41,703 bases of DNA from an uncultured Bdellovibrionales bacterium (GCA_938002015.1 CALLAU010000021.1:1-41703), one strand, 5' to 3'; numbered from the stretch's first letter, positions 27,671-35,491 are shown. Notes: a model not told the origin generated them from the letters alone. Program-made: numbers and translations.

Positions 27671-28553
27671 GCAAACTCCCAAGCTTAAGACCTTTTATAA
27701 GCTCTACCATTTTTTCATCATGTGTAGATTGACTAATAAGCCCTATACCACTTCGTCTACTTATATTTTTTAACTTACCAAGTTTATTCTCAAACGAGTC
27801 TAACTGGCTTTGCTTTAATGAACGTCTGTTCGTATTTAAAATACCACTTAATCCACTAAAGTAGGATTTGTAATTAACCCAACCAATTTTAGGCATCGCT
27901 TTTTCATAAGGATCATAAACATGTATTAAAATGAGTTTATGCTTTTGCTTAACCATTGCTAATAACTTTTCATCAACACTTGAAGTAAAGTCACTTATAA
28001 TAAAGCACATACATCTTTTTGTTCTTAATCTTAAAAAATGTCTTAAAGCATGATTTACATTTGATTTTTGTTTTATCGAAGAAGCTTCTTGCTCTAACTC
28101 TAAGTAGTTAAGCAGCGAGCGTCTTAGGTGATCTTCACCTTTTGATACAGGAATTACTTTTTTCATTGTATCAGCAAAGAAAGAAACTCCAAATTTATCT
28201 CCTAGTTTTGCTGCCGATAAACCAACAAGGGCCATATTATAGGCTTGTGTTAAAAACTTTGAGTTTCCACTTCCACCAAATAACATACTTGGGCCAACAT
28301 CTAAGGCTAAATGAACTTCTAAATCTCTTTCTTCCTCAAATTGCTTTACAAAAGGTTCTCCGGTTCTTGCCATGACTTGCCATGCAAAGTTTCGAATATC
28401 ATCACCTGGTGTATATTGCCTAAGATCAGAGAAAGTCATCCCCTGACCTCTTAAAGCAGTACTATATGCTCCAATCAGCATACCACTTAAGATTTTACGA
28501 ATCGAAAATTCGATCCTACTAACCTGTTTTATAATTTCTTTATCTACAGACAT
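27660..28553 (-). CDS. DUF58 family protein of the moxR-bat operon
   Basis: This 297-residue protein has the DUF58 signature RQYTPGDDIRNFAWQVMARTGEPFVKQFEEERD around residues 46-78, quoted here by its key residues Tyr-x-Pro-Gly-Asp-Asp, Ile-Arg, Trp and Arg-x-Gly. A vWA-like half follows, with LALDVGPSMLFG and ISDFTSS. No transmembrane segment is visible, so it is cytosolic or peripheral. DUF58 proteins accompany MoxR ATPases almost universally; the role is unproven but probably a MoxR partner or vWA adaptor. It starts 5 bases after the moxR stop. Confidence 0.9.
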   Translation of the reverse strand: MSVDKEIIKQVSRIEFSIRKILSGMLIGAYSTALRGQGMTFSDLRQYTPGDDIRNFAWQVMARTGEPFVKQFEEERDLEVHLALDVGPSMLFGGSGNSKFLTQAYNMALVGLSAAKLGDKFGVSFFADTMKKVIPVSKGEDHLRRSLLNYLELEQEASSIKQKSNVNHALRHFLRLRTKRCMCFIISDFTSSVDEKLLAMVKQKHKLILIHVYDPYEKAMPKIGWVNYKSYFSGLSGILNTNRRSLKQSQLDSFENKLGKLKNISRRSGIGLISQSTHDEKMVELIKGLKLGSLHGL

Positions 28554-28558
28554 ATCTG

Positions 28559-29536
28559 TTAGAGTTTCACTGCTCCTAATATGTCACGAACAACTTCTTC
28601 AGAACTAATATTCTCAGCATGAGCTTCAAAACTTAAAATAAGCCTATGCCTGAGTACCATTGCCGCAACCGCTTTAACATTTTCAACGGTAACAAAATCC
28701 TTTCCCTCTAGGAAAGCATGCGCTCTTGCCGCTTTTACCAGGCTGAGCGTTGCTCTAGGTGATGCTCCAATACGAATGATTGAGCTTAAATCGTCTAGCC
28801 CAAAAGAAGATGGCTCTCTTGTAGCCCATACTATATTTACGACATACTCTTGCAAGGCATCATCAAATTTAATCTGATTTAACATCTTCTGACACTGCAC
28901 GATCATCTCTTTATTTAAAATGGAGCTAACGCTCATTTCACCTTGAAGTGCTACTCTTTTTAAAATATCAAGCTCTTCTTTTTTTGTTGGGTAACCAACC
29001 ATAACTTTAAACATAAACCTGTCTAATTGCGCCTCTGGAAGGCTATAAGTACCCTCTTGTTCAACAGGATTTTGTGTAGCAAGCACTAAAAAAGGAGAGT
29101 CTAATTTGTGTGTTGTTTCACCAATTGTAACTTGTTTTTCTGCCATTGCCTCAAGTAAAGCACTCTGCACTTTCGCAGGAGCTCTATTAATTTCATCAGC
29201 AAGAAGAAGGTTGGTAAAAATAGGTCCCTGCTTGGTCTGAAAAACACTTTCGTTTGGATTAAAAATCATTGTACCTATAAGATCTGAAGGAAGTAAGTCT
29301 GGCGTGAATTGAACTCTTTGAAACTCAACATCTAAAGTTTTTGCCACTGTTGCAACCGATAAAGTCTTTGCTAAGCCTGGCAACCCCTCTAAAAGTAAAT
29401 GCCCGCCAGTTAATACACCCATATAAAGAGCATCAATGAGCTCTTTTTGACCTACTATGACTTTTTCAACCTCAGCTCTAGATGCTGCTATTTTTTCAAC
29501 TGCTGATTCTAATGTAATACTTTGATTTAAATCCAT
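28559..29536 (-). CDS. MoxR family AAA+ ATPase
   Basis: This 325-residue cytosolic AAA+ protein has Walker A GLPGLAKT (51-58), Walker B LLADEINRAP (Asp114, Glu115), a sensor-1-like LATQNPVEQEGTY, and a C-terminal lid with IIRIGASPRA. It is the first gene of the operon. MoxR ATPases are thought to act as chaperones that mature or remodel vWA-containing complexes using ATP. The ATG at 29536 follows AGGGAAGAT. The divergent gene starts 145 bases away, so the promoter of the whole operon should lie in 29537-29681. Confidence 0.95.
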   Translation of the reverse strand: MDLNQSITLESAVEKIAASRAEVEKVIVGQKELIDALYMGVLTGGHLLLEGLPGLAKTLSVATVAKTLDVEFQRVQFTPDLLPSDLIGTMIFNPNESVFQTKQGPIFTNLLLADEINRAPAKVQSALLEAMAEKQVTIGETTHKLDSPFLVLATQNPVEQEGTYSLPEAQLDRFMFKVMVGYPTKKEELDILKRVALQGEMSVSSILNKEMIVQCQKMLNQIKFDDALQEYVVNIVWATREPSSFGLDDLSSIIRIGASPRATLSLVKAARAHAFLEGKDFVTVENVKAVAAMVLRHRLILSFEAHAENISSEEVVRDILGAVKL

Positions 29537-29681
29537 TATTTTTATCTTCCCTACTCTTTAGTGGTATTTTATATTCAGACAAGATATAGTTTAAAAATAA
29601 GTGTCATAAAAATCTAGTACAGAAACTAAAATGGTTTCATATTTATTTTTTTGATGTAGGTTATTAACAGGACTTTTAATT

Positions 29682-30386
29682 TTGCGTATTTTTATATTAA
29701 TTTTATCAATTATACTTTTAGCACTTGCTACTTATGCTGGACATTGGGCTGTATCTGCTAGTTGTATTATTATTCTTGTTTTCCTTATTCTTATCTGGGG
29801 TATGTCTGAAAGGCTTGTACTGAGAAGCTTTCATAGTATTACAAATCTACAAGAAACCAACTTCCACCCCATTGAAAAGAAAATACAAGAGCAGTTTAAG
29901 GGCAGCCACACTCATAAAGTTCAAGTCTGGGTGACAGAGGATAATCCAAACTTTCAACTTTATTCCTTTGGAAGCACAAAAAAAGCGCACTTAATTTTTA
30001 CTAAAAGCCTCTTATCTGAACTTTCACCAAAAGAAATCTTAAGTTTAAGCGAGTTCACCTCAGAACTTATTTCTAAAAAGTTCTTATCAAAGCAGTTACT
30101 TTGGTCGAGTCTAGTCATAGCTATTAATAAGCCACTTAAAACCCTTGATAGAATGATTTCTTTTTTCTCAGGTCTAAAAACAGATAACGGTGAACCTCGC
30201 CATATTTTAAGAAGCTTAAGCTCATGGATTATTTTAAGCTTTAGAGGGTTAAACAGAAACAATATCAGCGACTCAAAATATAAAAAATACGCAAAAGAGG
30301 CTCTTAAAAATTATTCATATATCAAGTTTAACCACGTTCACAAACCCTTAAAGCCACTCTCTGTAGTAGATTACGCCTTAAAGTAA
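29682..30386 (+). CDS. HtpX/M48-like membrane protein without zinc motif (pseudopeptidase)
   Basis: This 234-residue protein has two N-terminal transmembrane helices (about 1-18 and 24-40). Its middle region follows the order of M48/HtpX peptidases: VQVWVTEDNPNFQLYSFG, then KKAHLIFTKSLLSELSPKEI, which in HtpX precedes VLAHELSHI. Here that position reads SLSEFTSEL (121-129), so both zinc His and the catalytic Glu of HExxH are absent. The downstream Glu ligand cannot be placed either. It is probably an inactive, membrane-bound HtpX relative, which would be regulatory or scaffold-like. The start is TTG 29682 with AGGA about 9 bases upstream. It is divergent from moxR. The family assignment is from motif reading. 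Confidence 0.65.
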   Translation: MRIFILILSIILLALATYAGHWAVSASCIIILVFLILIWGMSERLVLRSFHSITNLQETNFHPIEKKIQEQFKGSHTHKVQVWVTEDNPNFQLYSFGSTKKAHLIFTKSLLSELSPKEILSLSEFTSELISKKFLSKQLLWSSLVIAINKPLKTLDRMISFFSGLKTDNGEPRHILRSLSSWIILSFRGLNRNNISDSKYKKYAKEALKNYSYIKFNHVHKPLKPLSVVDYALK

Positions 30387-30487
30387 ATATTTAAAATAAC
30401 TCATGTTTTTAATTAAGACAGAGCCGATGTGAAACTAGAGCTTATAAAAATTTGACCAAAAACCCCTATAAAGGGCATATTGTTAAT

Positions 30488-30739
30488 ATGAGCGAAGAAC
30501 TAGAAGCAACATTTTCAACCTTAGTGATGTCCATAGGCTCAAGTGCAGCAATATCAATGGGCCTTTCACCAGATCCTAGTACAGGAAAAATTGAAAAAAA
30601 TAAATCTGTTGCAAGATTTAATATAGATTTACTCAAAGTCCTCGAATCTAAGACCTCTGGCAACTTGTCTGAAGAAGAGACAAACCTTTTAAAAAATTTA
30701 ATATCTGACTTGCAATTAAGATTTGTGCAACCAGATTAA
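30488..30739 (+). CDS. DUF1844 family protein
   Basis: This small cytosolic protein of 83 residues matches the DUF1844 pattern: LVMSIGSSAAISMG near the start, a short Pro-rich turn, ARFNIDLLKVLESKT, then GNLSEEETNLLKNLISDLQLRFV. Function is unknown. The family is common in Deltaproteobacteria and related phyla. The frame is open from a TTG at 30452. I prefer ATG 30488 because the family begins about there and AAGGG lies 12 bases upstream. It lies about 100 bases before the degQ-like gene on the same strand. Confidence 0.85.
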   Translation: MSEELEATFSTLVMSIGSSAAISMGLSPDPSTGKIEKNKSVARFNIDLLKVLESKTSGNLSEEETNLLKNLISDLQLRFVQPD

Positions 30740-30840
30740 ATATTAACAATGAATTTTTAAGGAAGAGACTTAATAAAAAATAAGAATTAGAAAAAGTCCT
30801 CCTTGAAGTGCTTAAATCATTTTAGTAAAGGAGTTCTAGT

Positions 30841-32310
30841 ATGAAGTTATTAATTTCCATCCTTTTTCTAAGCTCAGGCTTTCTTGCTTGCGCTGCTGAT
30901 ATACCAAAAGTGGAGCCTGGAAAACCACTACCTTCAAATCTTTTTGTTGAACTGGCGAAAAAAGTTAATCCAGCAGTTGTAAACATCTCAACAAAAGTCA
31001 CCTCAAATTATAGTGGTCAAGATATGCCCCAATCTATGGAAGAACTTTTAGAACAATTTTTTGGAAGGCGTTTTAACAGATACCAACAAAGAAGACCAAC
31101 AAGACCTCAAGAACCAGAAGCACGCCCCCACTCACTTGGTACAGGCTTTATTATTAGTAGTGATGGTATGATTATCACTAATAGTCATGTCGTGGATAAA
31201 GCTGATCTTATTCAAGTACAACTCACCGAAGGTGATGAGAAACTTTATGACGCTGAAGTTATAGGAAAAGACCCTACAACTGATATTGCTTTAATAAAAA
31301 TAAAAGCTAAAAAGAAACTCCCTATCGTTAAGTTTGGAACAAGCTCAGACCTTCAAGTTGGTGAATGGGTTGCAGCTTTTGGAAACCCTTTTGGTCACGG
31401 CCATTCCATGACCAAAGGAATAGTCTCTGCAATTGGAAGAAACTTAGATGACATCAACCTTCTTCCCTTTATACAAACTGATGCAAGTATTAACCCTGGA
31501 AACTCTGGAGGCCCTTTAGTAAATGTTAAGGGTGAGGTTATTGGTGTAAACACAGCTATTGATGCTAGAGCTCAGGGTATAGGCTTTGCAATTCCAATTG
31601 ATGAAGTTAAAACTGTAGTTGCGCAGTTAAAAACTGGAGGATCAATTGAAAGAGGCTTCTTAGGAGTTCAACTAGCTGATGTTTCACAGATTAATAACGT
31701 CTTACTCGATAAGCTTCAGCTTAAAACAACAAAAGGTGCTTTAATAGTTAATGTTGTTCCAGGTGAAGCCGCTGAGTTATCAGGCTTAAAAGAATATGAT
31801 TTTATAACAAAGTTTAATGGCAAAAAGGTTAAAAACTCTTCGAATCTATCAAGAATTATTAAACAAACCCCCATTAATAAAAAAGTGAGTCTAGAGTATA
31901 TTAGAAACGGTAAAACTAAGCTCACAAATGTGAGATTAGGAACTCAAAATAATGAAAATACAGTTGCTAGAAACTCTAACCCTGATGTAAATAAAAGAAG
32001 AGCCCATAAAAAGCCTTCAAAAGATGAGCTTTTAGAAACCTATGGAATGTCTGTAAGTGACCTTAATAAATCTTTAAAAAAAGATTTTGATATATCAAAC
32101 AATGGTAAACACAAAGCTGTGATCACAAGAGTGGTCGGCTACTCTCAAGCAGCAAAACAAAGTCTAAGACCTGGCGATATTATCTATGAAGTGAATAAAT
32201 CTCCTGTTTTTAGTGCAAGTGATGTAACAAAAAAGCTCCTTAAATCAGGCAGTCATATGCTTAGAGTTAAAAGAGGCACATACTTTTTCTTAATACAATT
32301 GCAGTCTTAA
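30841..32310 (+). CDS. degQ: DegQ/HtrA-type periplasmic serine protease
   Basis: This periplasmic trypsin-like protease and chaperone handles misfolded envelope proteins. The 489 residues begin with a signal peptide (cleavage near ACA-AD); an FLAC sequence there is not a good lipobox. The catalytic triad is clear: His116 in TNSHVVD, Asp148 in TTDIALIK and Ser222 in NPGNSGGPL. Two PDZ domains follow: about 260-350, with GFLGVQL, and about 395-485. A flexible linker (KRRAHKKPSKDE) joins them. AAAGGAG sits 8 bases before the ATG. A lipoprotein cyclophilin gene follows in the same direction after about 50 bases, which fits a shared folding role. Confidence 0.95.
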   Translation: MKLLISILFLSSGFLACAADIPKVEPGKPLPSNLFVELAKKVNPAVVNISTKVTSNYSGQDMPQSMEELLEQFFGRRFNRYQQRRPTRPQEPEARPHSLGTGFIISSDGMIITNSHVVDKADLIQVQLTEGDEKLYDAEVIGKDPTTDIALIKIKAKKKLPIVKFGTSSDLQVGEWVAAFGNPFGHGHSMTKGIVSAIGRNLDDINLLPFIQTDASINPGNSGGPLVNVKGEVIGVNTAIDARAQGIGFAIPIDEVKTVVAQLKTGGSIERGFLGVQLADVSQINNVLLDKLQLKTTKGALIVNVVPGEAAELSGLKEYDFITKFNGKKVKNSSNLSRIIKQTPINKKVSLEYIRNGKTKLTNVRLGTQNNENTVARNSNPDVNKRRAHKKPSKDELLETYGMSVSDLNKSLKKDFDISNNGKHKAVITRVVGYSQAAKQSLRPGDIIYEVNKSPVFSASDVTKKLLKSGSHMLRVKRGTYFFLIQLQS

Positions 32311-32362
32311 TTTTAAAAATATATGATTTTCTCTTTAAAGAAAATAAAGAGGAGATCTAGAA

Positions 32363-33013
32363 ATGAAGTCTAATTTAATTATTTTAGTTTTATCGCTCTT
32401 TGCACTAAGCCTAAGTACTGGCTGCAAAGAAGATAAAGCATCCACTAAAAAACCAACGATCAATAACGTTCAAGTAAAGTCAGGCACTAAAGCTGGAAAG
32501 AAGGCTGTTGCTTGTGCAAAAAAAACAGGAGAAAAAATGGATAAAGAAAACACACTCGTTATTAAGCTAAAAGATGGTGATGTAAAAATCGCACTTTGCC
32601 CTGAGTATGCACCAAAGCATGTTGAAAGAATTAAAACTCTTACAAAAGAAGGTTTTTATGACGGTATCGTTTTTCATAGAGTCATTGAAGGCTTTATGGC
32701 TCAAACAGGAGATCCTACAGGAACTGGAATGGGCGGATCAAAGCTTCCAAATGTTCCTGCAGAGTTTTCTGATCAGCCTTTTGTAAGAGGCGCACTTGGA
32801 ATGGCAAGGTCTCAAAGCCCTGATTCTGCTAACTCACAGTTTTTTATTATGTTTAAAGAAGGCAGCTTCTTAAATGGTCAGTACACTGTTTTTGGTCATG
32901 TTATTGAGGGAATGGAAAACGTTGATAAAATCAAATTAGGCGATAAAGCTGCTAACGGAAAAGTAGATAACCCTGATAAAATGATCAGTGTTAGAATGGC
33001 CTCAGATCTTTAA
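32363..33013 (+). CDS. Lipoprotein peptidyl-prolyl cis-trans isomerase (cyclophilin)
   Basis: This envelope-located cyclophilin catalyses proline isomerisation. It has 216 residues with lipobox STGC (Cys21), a basic linker of about 40 residues, and a cyclophilin domain (about 62-213). Key positions are FHRVIEGFMAQTGD (Arg106, Phe111, Gln114), GALGMARS, NSQFFIM and YTVFGHVIEGM. AGAGGAGA precedes the ATG. A small AT-rich hairpin (arms at 32326-32332 and 32339-32345) lies between it and degQ. Cotranscription with degQ is likely. A GC-richer hairpin follows the stop after about 40 bases. Confidence 0.95.
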   Translation: MKSNLIILVLSLFALSLSTGCKEDKASTKKPTINNVQVKSGTKAGKKAVACAKKTGEKMDKENTLVIKLKDGDVKIALCPEYAPKHVERIKTLTKEGFYDGIVFHRVIEGFMAQTGDPTGTGMGGSKLPNVPAEFSDQPFVRGALGMARSQSPDSANSQFFIMFKEGSFLNGQYTVFGHVIEGMENVDKIKLGDKAANGKVDNPDKMISVRMASDL

Positions 33014-33052
33014 ATAAACTACAATTACAAAGTATTTTTATTAATTAAAACT

Positions 33053-33085
33053 AAATACTGTTGCAGCAAAAATGCAACGGTATTT
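33053..33085 (+). terminator. Hairpin after the cyclophilin gene
   Basis: The arms at 33053-33065 and 33073-33085 form a 13-base stem with one T:G wobble around a GCAAAAA loop. No T-run follows on the plus strand, so termination is likely but not certain. It separates the degQ-cyclophilin unit from the long leader region of spoVG. Confidence 0.5.
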
Positions 33086-33233
33086 ACTCCACTCTCAAAA
33101 CGATTAGCTTTTTAAAGTATAATGTCAAAATACCTCACAATCTCTTTTTATACCGTATCAAATTAAGAAAGTTTCAAAAAAGACACAACACTTTAACTAA
33201 AGTCTCTTAAAAACACATCCGAACTTAAGTCCA

Positions 33234-33254
33234 GGTAGGCAATTTCTGCCTGCC
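33234..33254 (+). promoter_or_regulatory. Hairpin just upstream of the spoVG ribosome binding site
   Basis: GGTAGGCA (33234-33241) pairs with TGCCTGCC (33247-33254) with one wobble and a 5-base loop. It ends 10 bases before AAAAAGGAG of spoVG. A TATAAT lies far upstream at 33118-33123, though without a good -35, so an mRNA leader of about 150 bases is possible. The hairpin could control translation or stability. It is not followed by enough T to be a convincing attenuator. Confidence 0.4.
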
Positions 33255-33277
33255 CTCTTTAAAAAGGAGCAACCGGC

Positions 33278-33559
33278 ATGGAAATAACCGACATTAAGGT
33301 TCATCCTGTCAATGAAGACAAGCTTAAGGCTTATGTAACAATCGTCATGGACGACTGCTTTGTAGTGAGGGACATCAAGATCATTGATGGCACCACAGGG
33401 CTCTTTGTTGCTATGCCAAGTAAAAAGCGAAAGGACGGCCAATTTAAAGACATAGCTCACCCCCTGAACCAGGAGATGAGAAAGAAGATCGAGGATATGA
33501 TCTTCAAAGAATACCATGCACACATGAGCAATTCCCCACAGGCTGTGGTGAAAATGTGA
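33278..33559 (+). CDS. spoVG: SpoVG family RNA/DNA-binding regulator
   Basis: This 93-residue protein matches SpoVG along its length: MEITDIKVHPVNEDKLKAYV, VVRDIKIIDG, GLFVAMPSKK and DIAHPLNQEMRKKIEDMI. SpoVG proteins bind nucleic acid and act as regulators. They are known in Firmicutes, spirochaetes and delta-type bacteria. AAAAAGGAG sits 8 bases before the ATG. Codon use differs sharply from neighbours: Lys is AAG in 8 of 12 cases, with many GAC and ATC codons. This pattern fits very high expression in an AT-rich genome, and horizontal transfer is the alternative. It is monocistronic by appearance and is followed by tRNA-Gln. Confidence 0.95.
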   Translation: MEITDIKVHPVNEDKLKAYVTIVMDDCFVVRDIKIIDGTTGLFVAMPSKKRKDGQFKDIAHPLNQEMRKKIEDMIFKEYHAHMSNSPQAVVKM

Positions 33560-33641
33560 GCATAAGGAGGATTCTAGCCTAAAAAGACTTGCTTTTTTAC
33601 CCTAATTTTAAGAGAACAGTATCTCTTAATAAACACCTGAT

Positions 33642-33717
33642 TGGGGTATGGCCAAGTTGGTAAGGCACCAGATTTTGATTCTGGTATTCGCAGGTTCGAG
33701 TCCTGCTACCCCATCCA
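33642..33717 (+). tRNA. tRNA-Gln (anticodon TTG)
   Basis: A full 76-base cloverleaf is present. The acceptor arms TGGGGTA (33642-33648) and TACCCCA (33707-33713) pair perfectly. The anticodon arm is CCAGA-TTTTGAT-TCTGG with anticodon TTG, and the T arm GCAGG-TTCGAGT-CCTGC is complete. The discriminator T and CCA end are encoded. No copy of its 3' end that would mark an integration site was noticed nearby. Confidence 0.97.
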
Positions 33718-33859
33718 TTTTGAACGTTTCGACCCCACTGCTTTTCTTTTTCTTTTAAAATTTCGATTACTTACGTTACTTCCATTTTTACTTCACAATT
33801 GCCAAAATTCTGTCCTTGTGGGATAGGTACGGGTATAAATGAATATAACAGGATGAAAA

Positions 33860-34393
33860 ATGCTTAAAGCCTTAACTATAATAAATTCTTTACTGATAAT
33901 AGCTGTTTTAGGGTTCGCATATTCAAATTTTACGAACATACGACAATTAAAGCAGCAACCTAAAAAGATCACAACAAAACCGTCCAATAAAAAAAGTAAA
34001 AACTATTCTAAGTCACAAAATTTTCTTAAAAAAGATTTTGTATTCAAGGCAGATCAGAAAAAAGAATTTATTGTAAAATTAGAAGATTTCAAAAAAGGCT
34101 CGACTGATTTAAGAGGACTTCTGCGGCAGGTAAAAATTGAAAGAGAAGTTAATAATGATGGGAAGGTAGTTGGTTTTAAAATAGATAAGCTAACTAATGA
34201 TTCTTTTTTAAATCGATACGGCATGAAAAAAGGCGATGTCATCCTGGCTGTTAATGACTATTCAATCACTTCTCCTAATAACGCCATGTTACTTTATAGC
34301 CGTATAATTAAGAGCCTACATAAAGGTGATAGAATCACGGTTGCTTTGGGTAGAGATGATAAAAATGTCGAGTTTTCGTATTTTTTTGAGTAA
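33860..34393 (+). CDS. GspC-like membrane protein with C-terminal PDZ domain
   Basis: This 177-residue protein has a single N-terminal transmembrane helix (about 4-22), a long basic linker and a C-terminal PDZ-like domain (about 100-175). The pattern is VVGFKIDKLTNDSFLNRYGMKKGDVILAVNDYSITSP, then YSRIIKSLHKGDRITVALGRD, quoted by its key positions. It is typical of the C-terminal domain of type II secretion GspC. The N-terminal homology region of GspC is not evident and no other gsp gene is present, so a stand-alone role is possible. AGGATG lies upstream of the ATG. It follows tRNA-Gln after about 140 bases. Confidence 0.75.
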   Translation: MLKALTIINSLLIIAVLGFAYSNFTNIRQLKQQPKKITTKPSNKKSKNYSKSQNFLKKDFVFKADQKKEFIVKLEDFKKGSTDLRGLLRQVKIEREVNNDGKVVGFKIDKLTNDSFLNRYGMKKGDVILAVNDYSITSPNNAMLLYSRIIKSLHKGDRITVALGRDDKNVEFSYFFE

Positions 34394-34492
34394 AGTAGCT
34401 TTTTAATAGCCAAAGTTTACATGACTTCTTCCTATATGCATTGGTCAAACTAGCTATTTGCTAATGCTAATGTCTAGCTTCATCAACAAAAC

Positions 34493-34858
34493 CTATGCAA
34501 CCATTTTAATTCTTATATCATCAAACTCAAACACCGGCTTCTTAAGCGTTCTACCATTCTTAGTTGTTACTTTGATTTTAATCACTTCAAATTTTTCTAA
34601 AAATTGAATAGATTTATTCAAATTTGAAACATCCACTTTCATTAGTTTTGAAAGCTCATACACCGAATCAGGTTTTAAACTCTTAATTAATCTAATTAAC
34701 TTGATATGCTTTAAAAATTTATCAAACTGTCTAGCATCTGTGAATGTAATTAAATTCTGAGGATCTTGCTTTTTACCCTTCATTGCAGTTTTCATGGCTT
34801 TAATAGCATCATCAAAAACTTCATCTTTAGGTTTTAAAGCTATCGTTAATGTTTTCAC
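34493..34858 (-). CDS. HTH antitoxin/repressor of a TumE-type toxin-antitoxin pair
   Basis: This 121-residue protein has a C-terminal winged-HTH region with FDKFLKHIKLIRLIKSLKPDSVYELSKLM and a recognition-like helix around VSNLNKSIQFLEKFEVI, followed by a wing and a FDDIRIKM end. The pattern matches the HVO_A0114-like DNA-binding proteins often encoded next to DUF6516/TumE toxins. The start is GTG 34858, overlapping the toxin stop as GTGA, with GGAGGT 6 bases upstream inside the toxin gene, so translation is probably coupled. Toxin-first order is unusual but known. It probably neutralises the toxin and represses the operator at 35159-35182. Confidence 0.8.
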   Translation of the reverse strand: MKTLTIALKPKDEVFDDAIKAMKTAMKGKKQDPQNLITFTDARQFDKFLKHIKLIRLIKSLKPDSVYELSKLMKVDVSNLNKSIQFLEKFEVIKIKVTTKNGRTLKKPVFEFDDIRIKMVA

Positions 34859-35160
34859 AATTTCACCTCCATAAAATCTAGAACATACTTCTTAAAATCT
34901 GCAAAAAGATTTTCAACACTTGTAAAAGCATAATCTTTTTCAGTCTTTCCAAAGTGAACATGATGTCCTTTAGGAGCATGGTTATCCATCAAAAGCTTTT
35001 TCTTTGATTTTGTATCTATACAAATCAAGCTGTATTTCACCTTATCTGGATACCTCTGCCAGTCTTTTTCAGGTAACTGATAGATTTTGATTTCTACAAT
35101 CACCTGAGGGCCATGTTCATATTTTTCACTAAATATGAGTTTTGCTTCAGAACTCCTCAT
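34855..35160 (-). CDS. TumE/DUF6516 family toxin
   Basis: This 101-residue protein matches the DUF6516 (TumE) toxin pattern: EAKLIFSEKYEHGPQVIVEI, a middle VKYSLICID strand, the core DNHAPKGHHVHFG motif and YAFTSVENLFADF near the end. Members of this family are toxins of type II toxin-antitoxin modules; the exact cellular target is not known to me. The ATG at 35160 has no upstream Shine-Dalgarno. A promoter with ideal spacing places the transcript start within a few bases of the ATG, so the message is probably leaderless. The stop overlaps the start of the antitoxin gene. Confidence 0.78.
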   Translation of the reverse strand: MRSSEAKLIFSEKYEHGPQVIVEIKIYQLPEKDWQRYPDKVKYSLICIDTKSKKKLLMDNHAPKGHHVHFGKTEKDYAFTSVENLFADFKKYVLDFMEVKL

Positions 35161-35198
35161 ATTGGTTTAATATTACCAATATTTAGTGGCTTTTGCAA
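35159..35198 (-). promoter_or_regulatory. Promoter and palindromic operator of the toxin-antitoxin operon
   Basis: On the minus strand, TTGCAA (35193-35198) and TAATAT (35170-35175) lie 17 bases apart, as -35 and -10 elements. ATATTGGT (35159-35166) and ACCAATAT (35175-35182) are perfect inverted arms with an 8-base AT-rich spacer. The palindrome covers the -10 element and the ATG of the toxin gene. A repressor bound here would block transcription, which fits autoregulation by the encoded HTH protein. Confidence 0.65.
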
Positions 35199-35269
35199 GT
35201 TTGTGGTTGAATTAATAATTCTTTGTGAAAAAGAACCCTTCGCTACTTCATTTCTAACCACTTCATATT

Positions 35270-35455
35270 TCATTCTACCTCCCAATCAAATTTCTTTTTT
35301 GATAATTCTCTTGAAAATGGAAGGGTATCCTCAGATCCCTTCTCCAAAACTTTCTTGGCTTCAGTTTTAAAAAGCTTGTAAACTTCCACACTTCCAAAAC
35401 TCATACTTCCACAAAAAATCAATGCAATAACAGCGTCCACTAAGTCTTTAATCAT
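35270..35455 (-). CDS. Small protein of unknown function, 61 residues
   Basis: This frame is open to 35596, but AAGGAG lies 6 bases before ATG 35455, so the upstream part is probably leader RNA. The protein has one hydrophobic N-terminal segment (about residues 3-25, with DAVIALIFCGSMSFGS) and a charged, Lys/Glu-rich tail. It may be a single-pass membrane peptide. No family is recognised. It lies upstream of the toxin promoter on the same strand and downstream of an array of hairpins. The good Shine-Dalgarno argues that it is a real gene. Confidence 0.6.
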   Translation of the reverse strand: MIKDLVDAVIALIFCGSMSFGSVEVYKLFKTEAKKVLEKGSEDTLPFSRELSKKKFDWEVE

Positions 35456-35491
35456 GACTCTCTCCTTATTTCTTATTTGTTTGATTTTCGG

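Noticed and set aside
33197..33523. Minus-strand frame over spoVG
   Set aside because: It is an antisense shadow of a clearly coding, codon-biased gene.
33641..33826. Frame covering the tRNA-Gln gene
   Set aside because: It begins in the tRNA, and its codons are those of the cloverleaf. There is no ribosome binding site.
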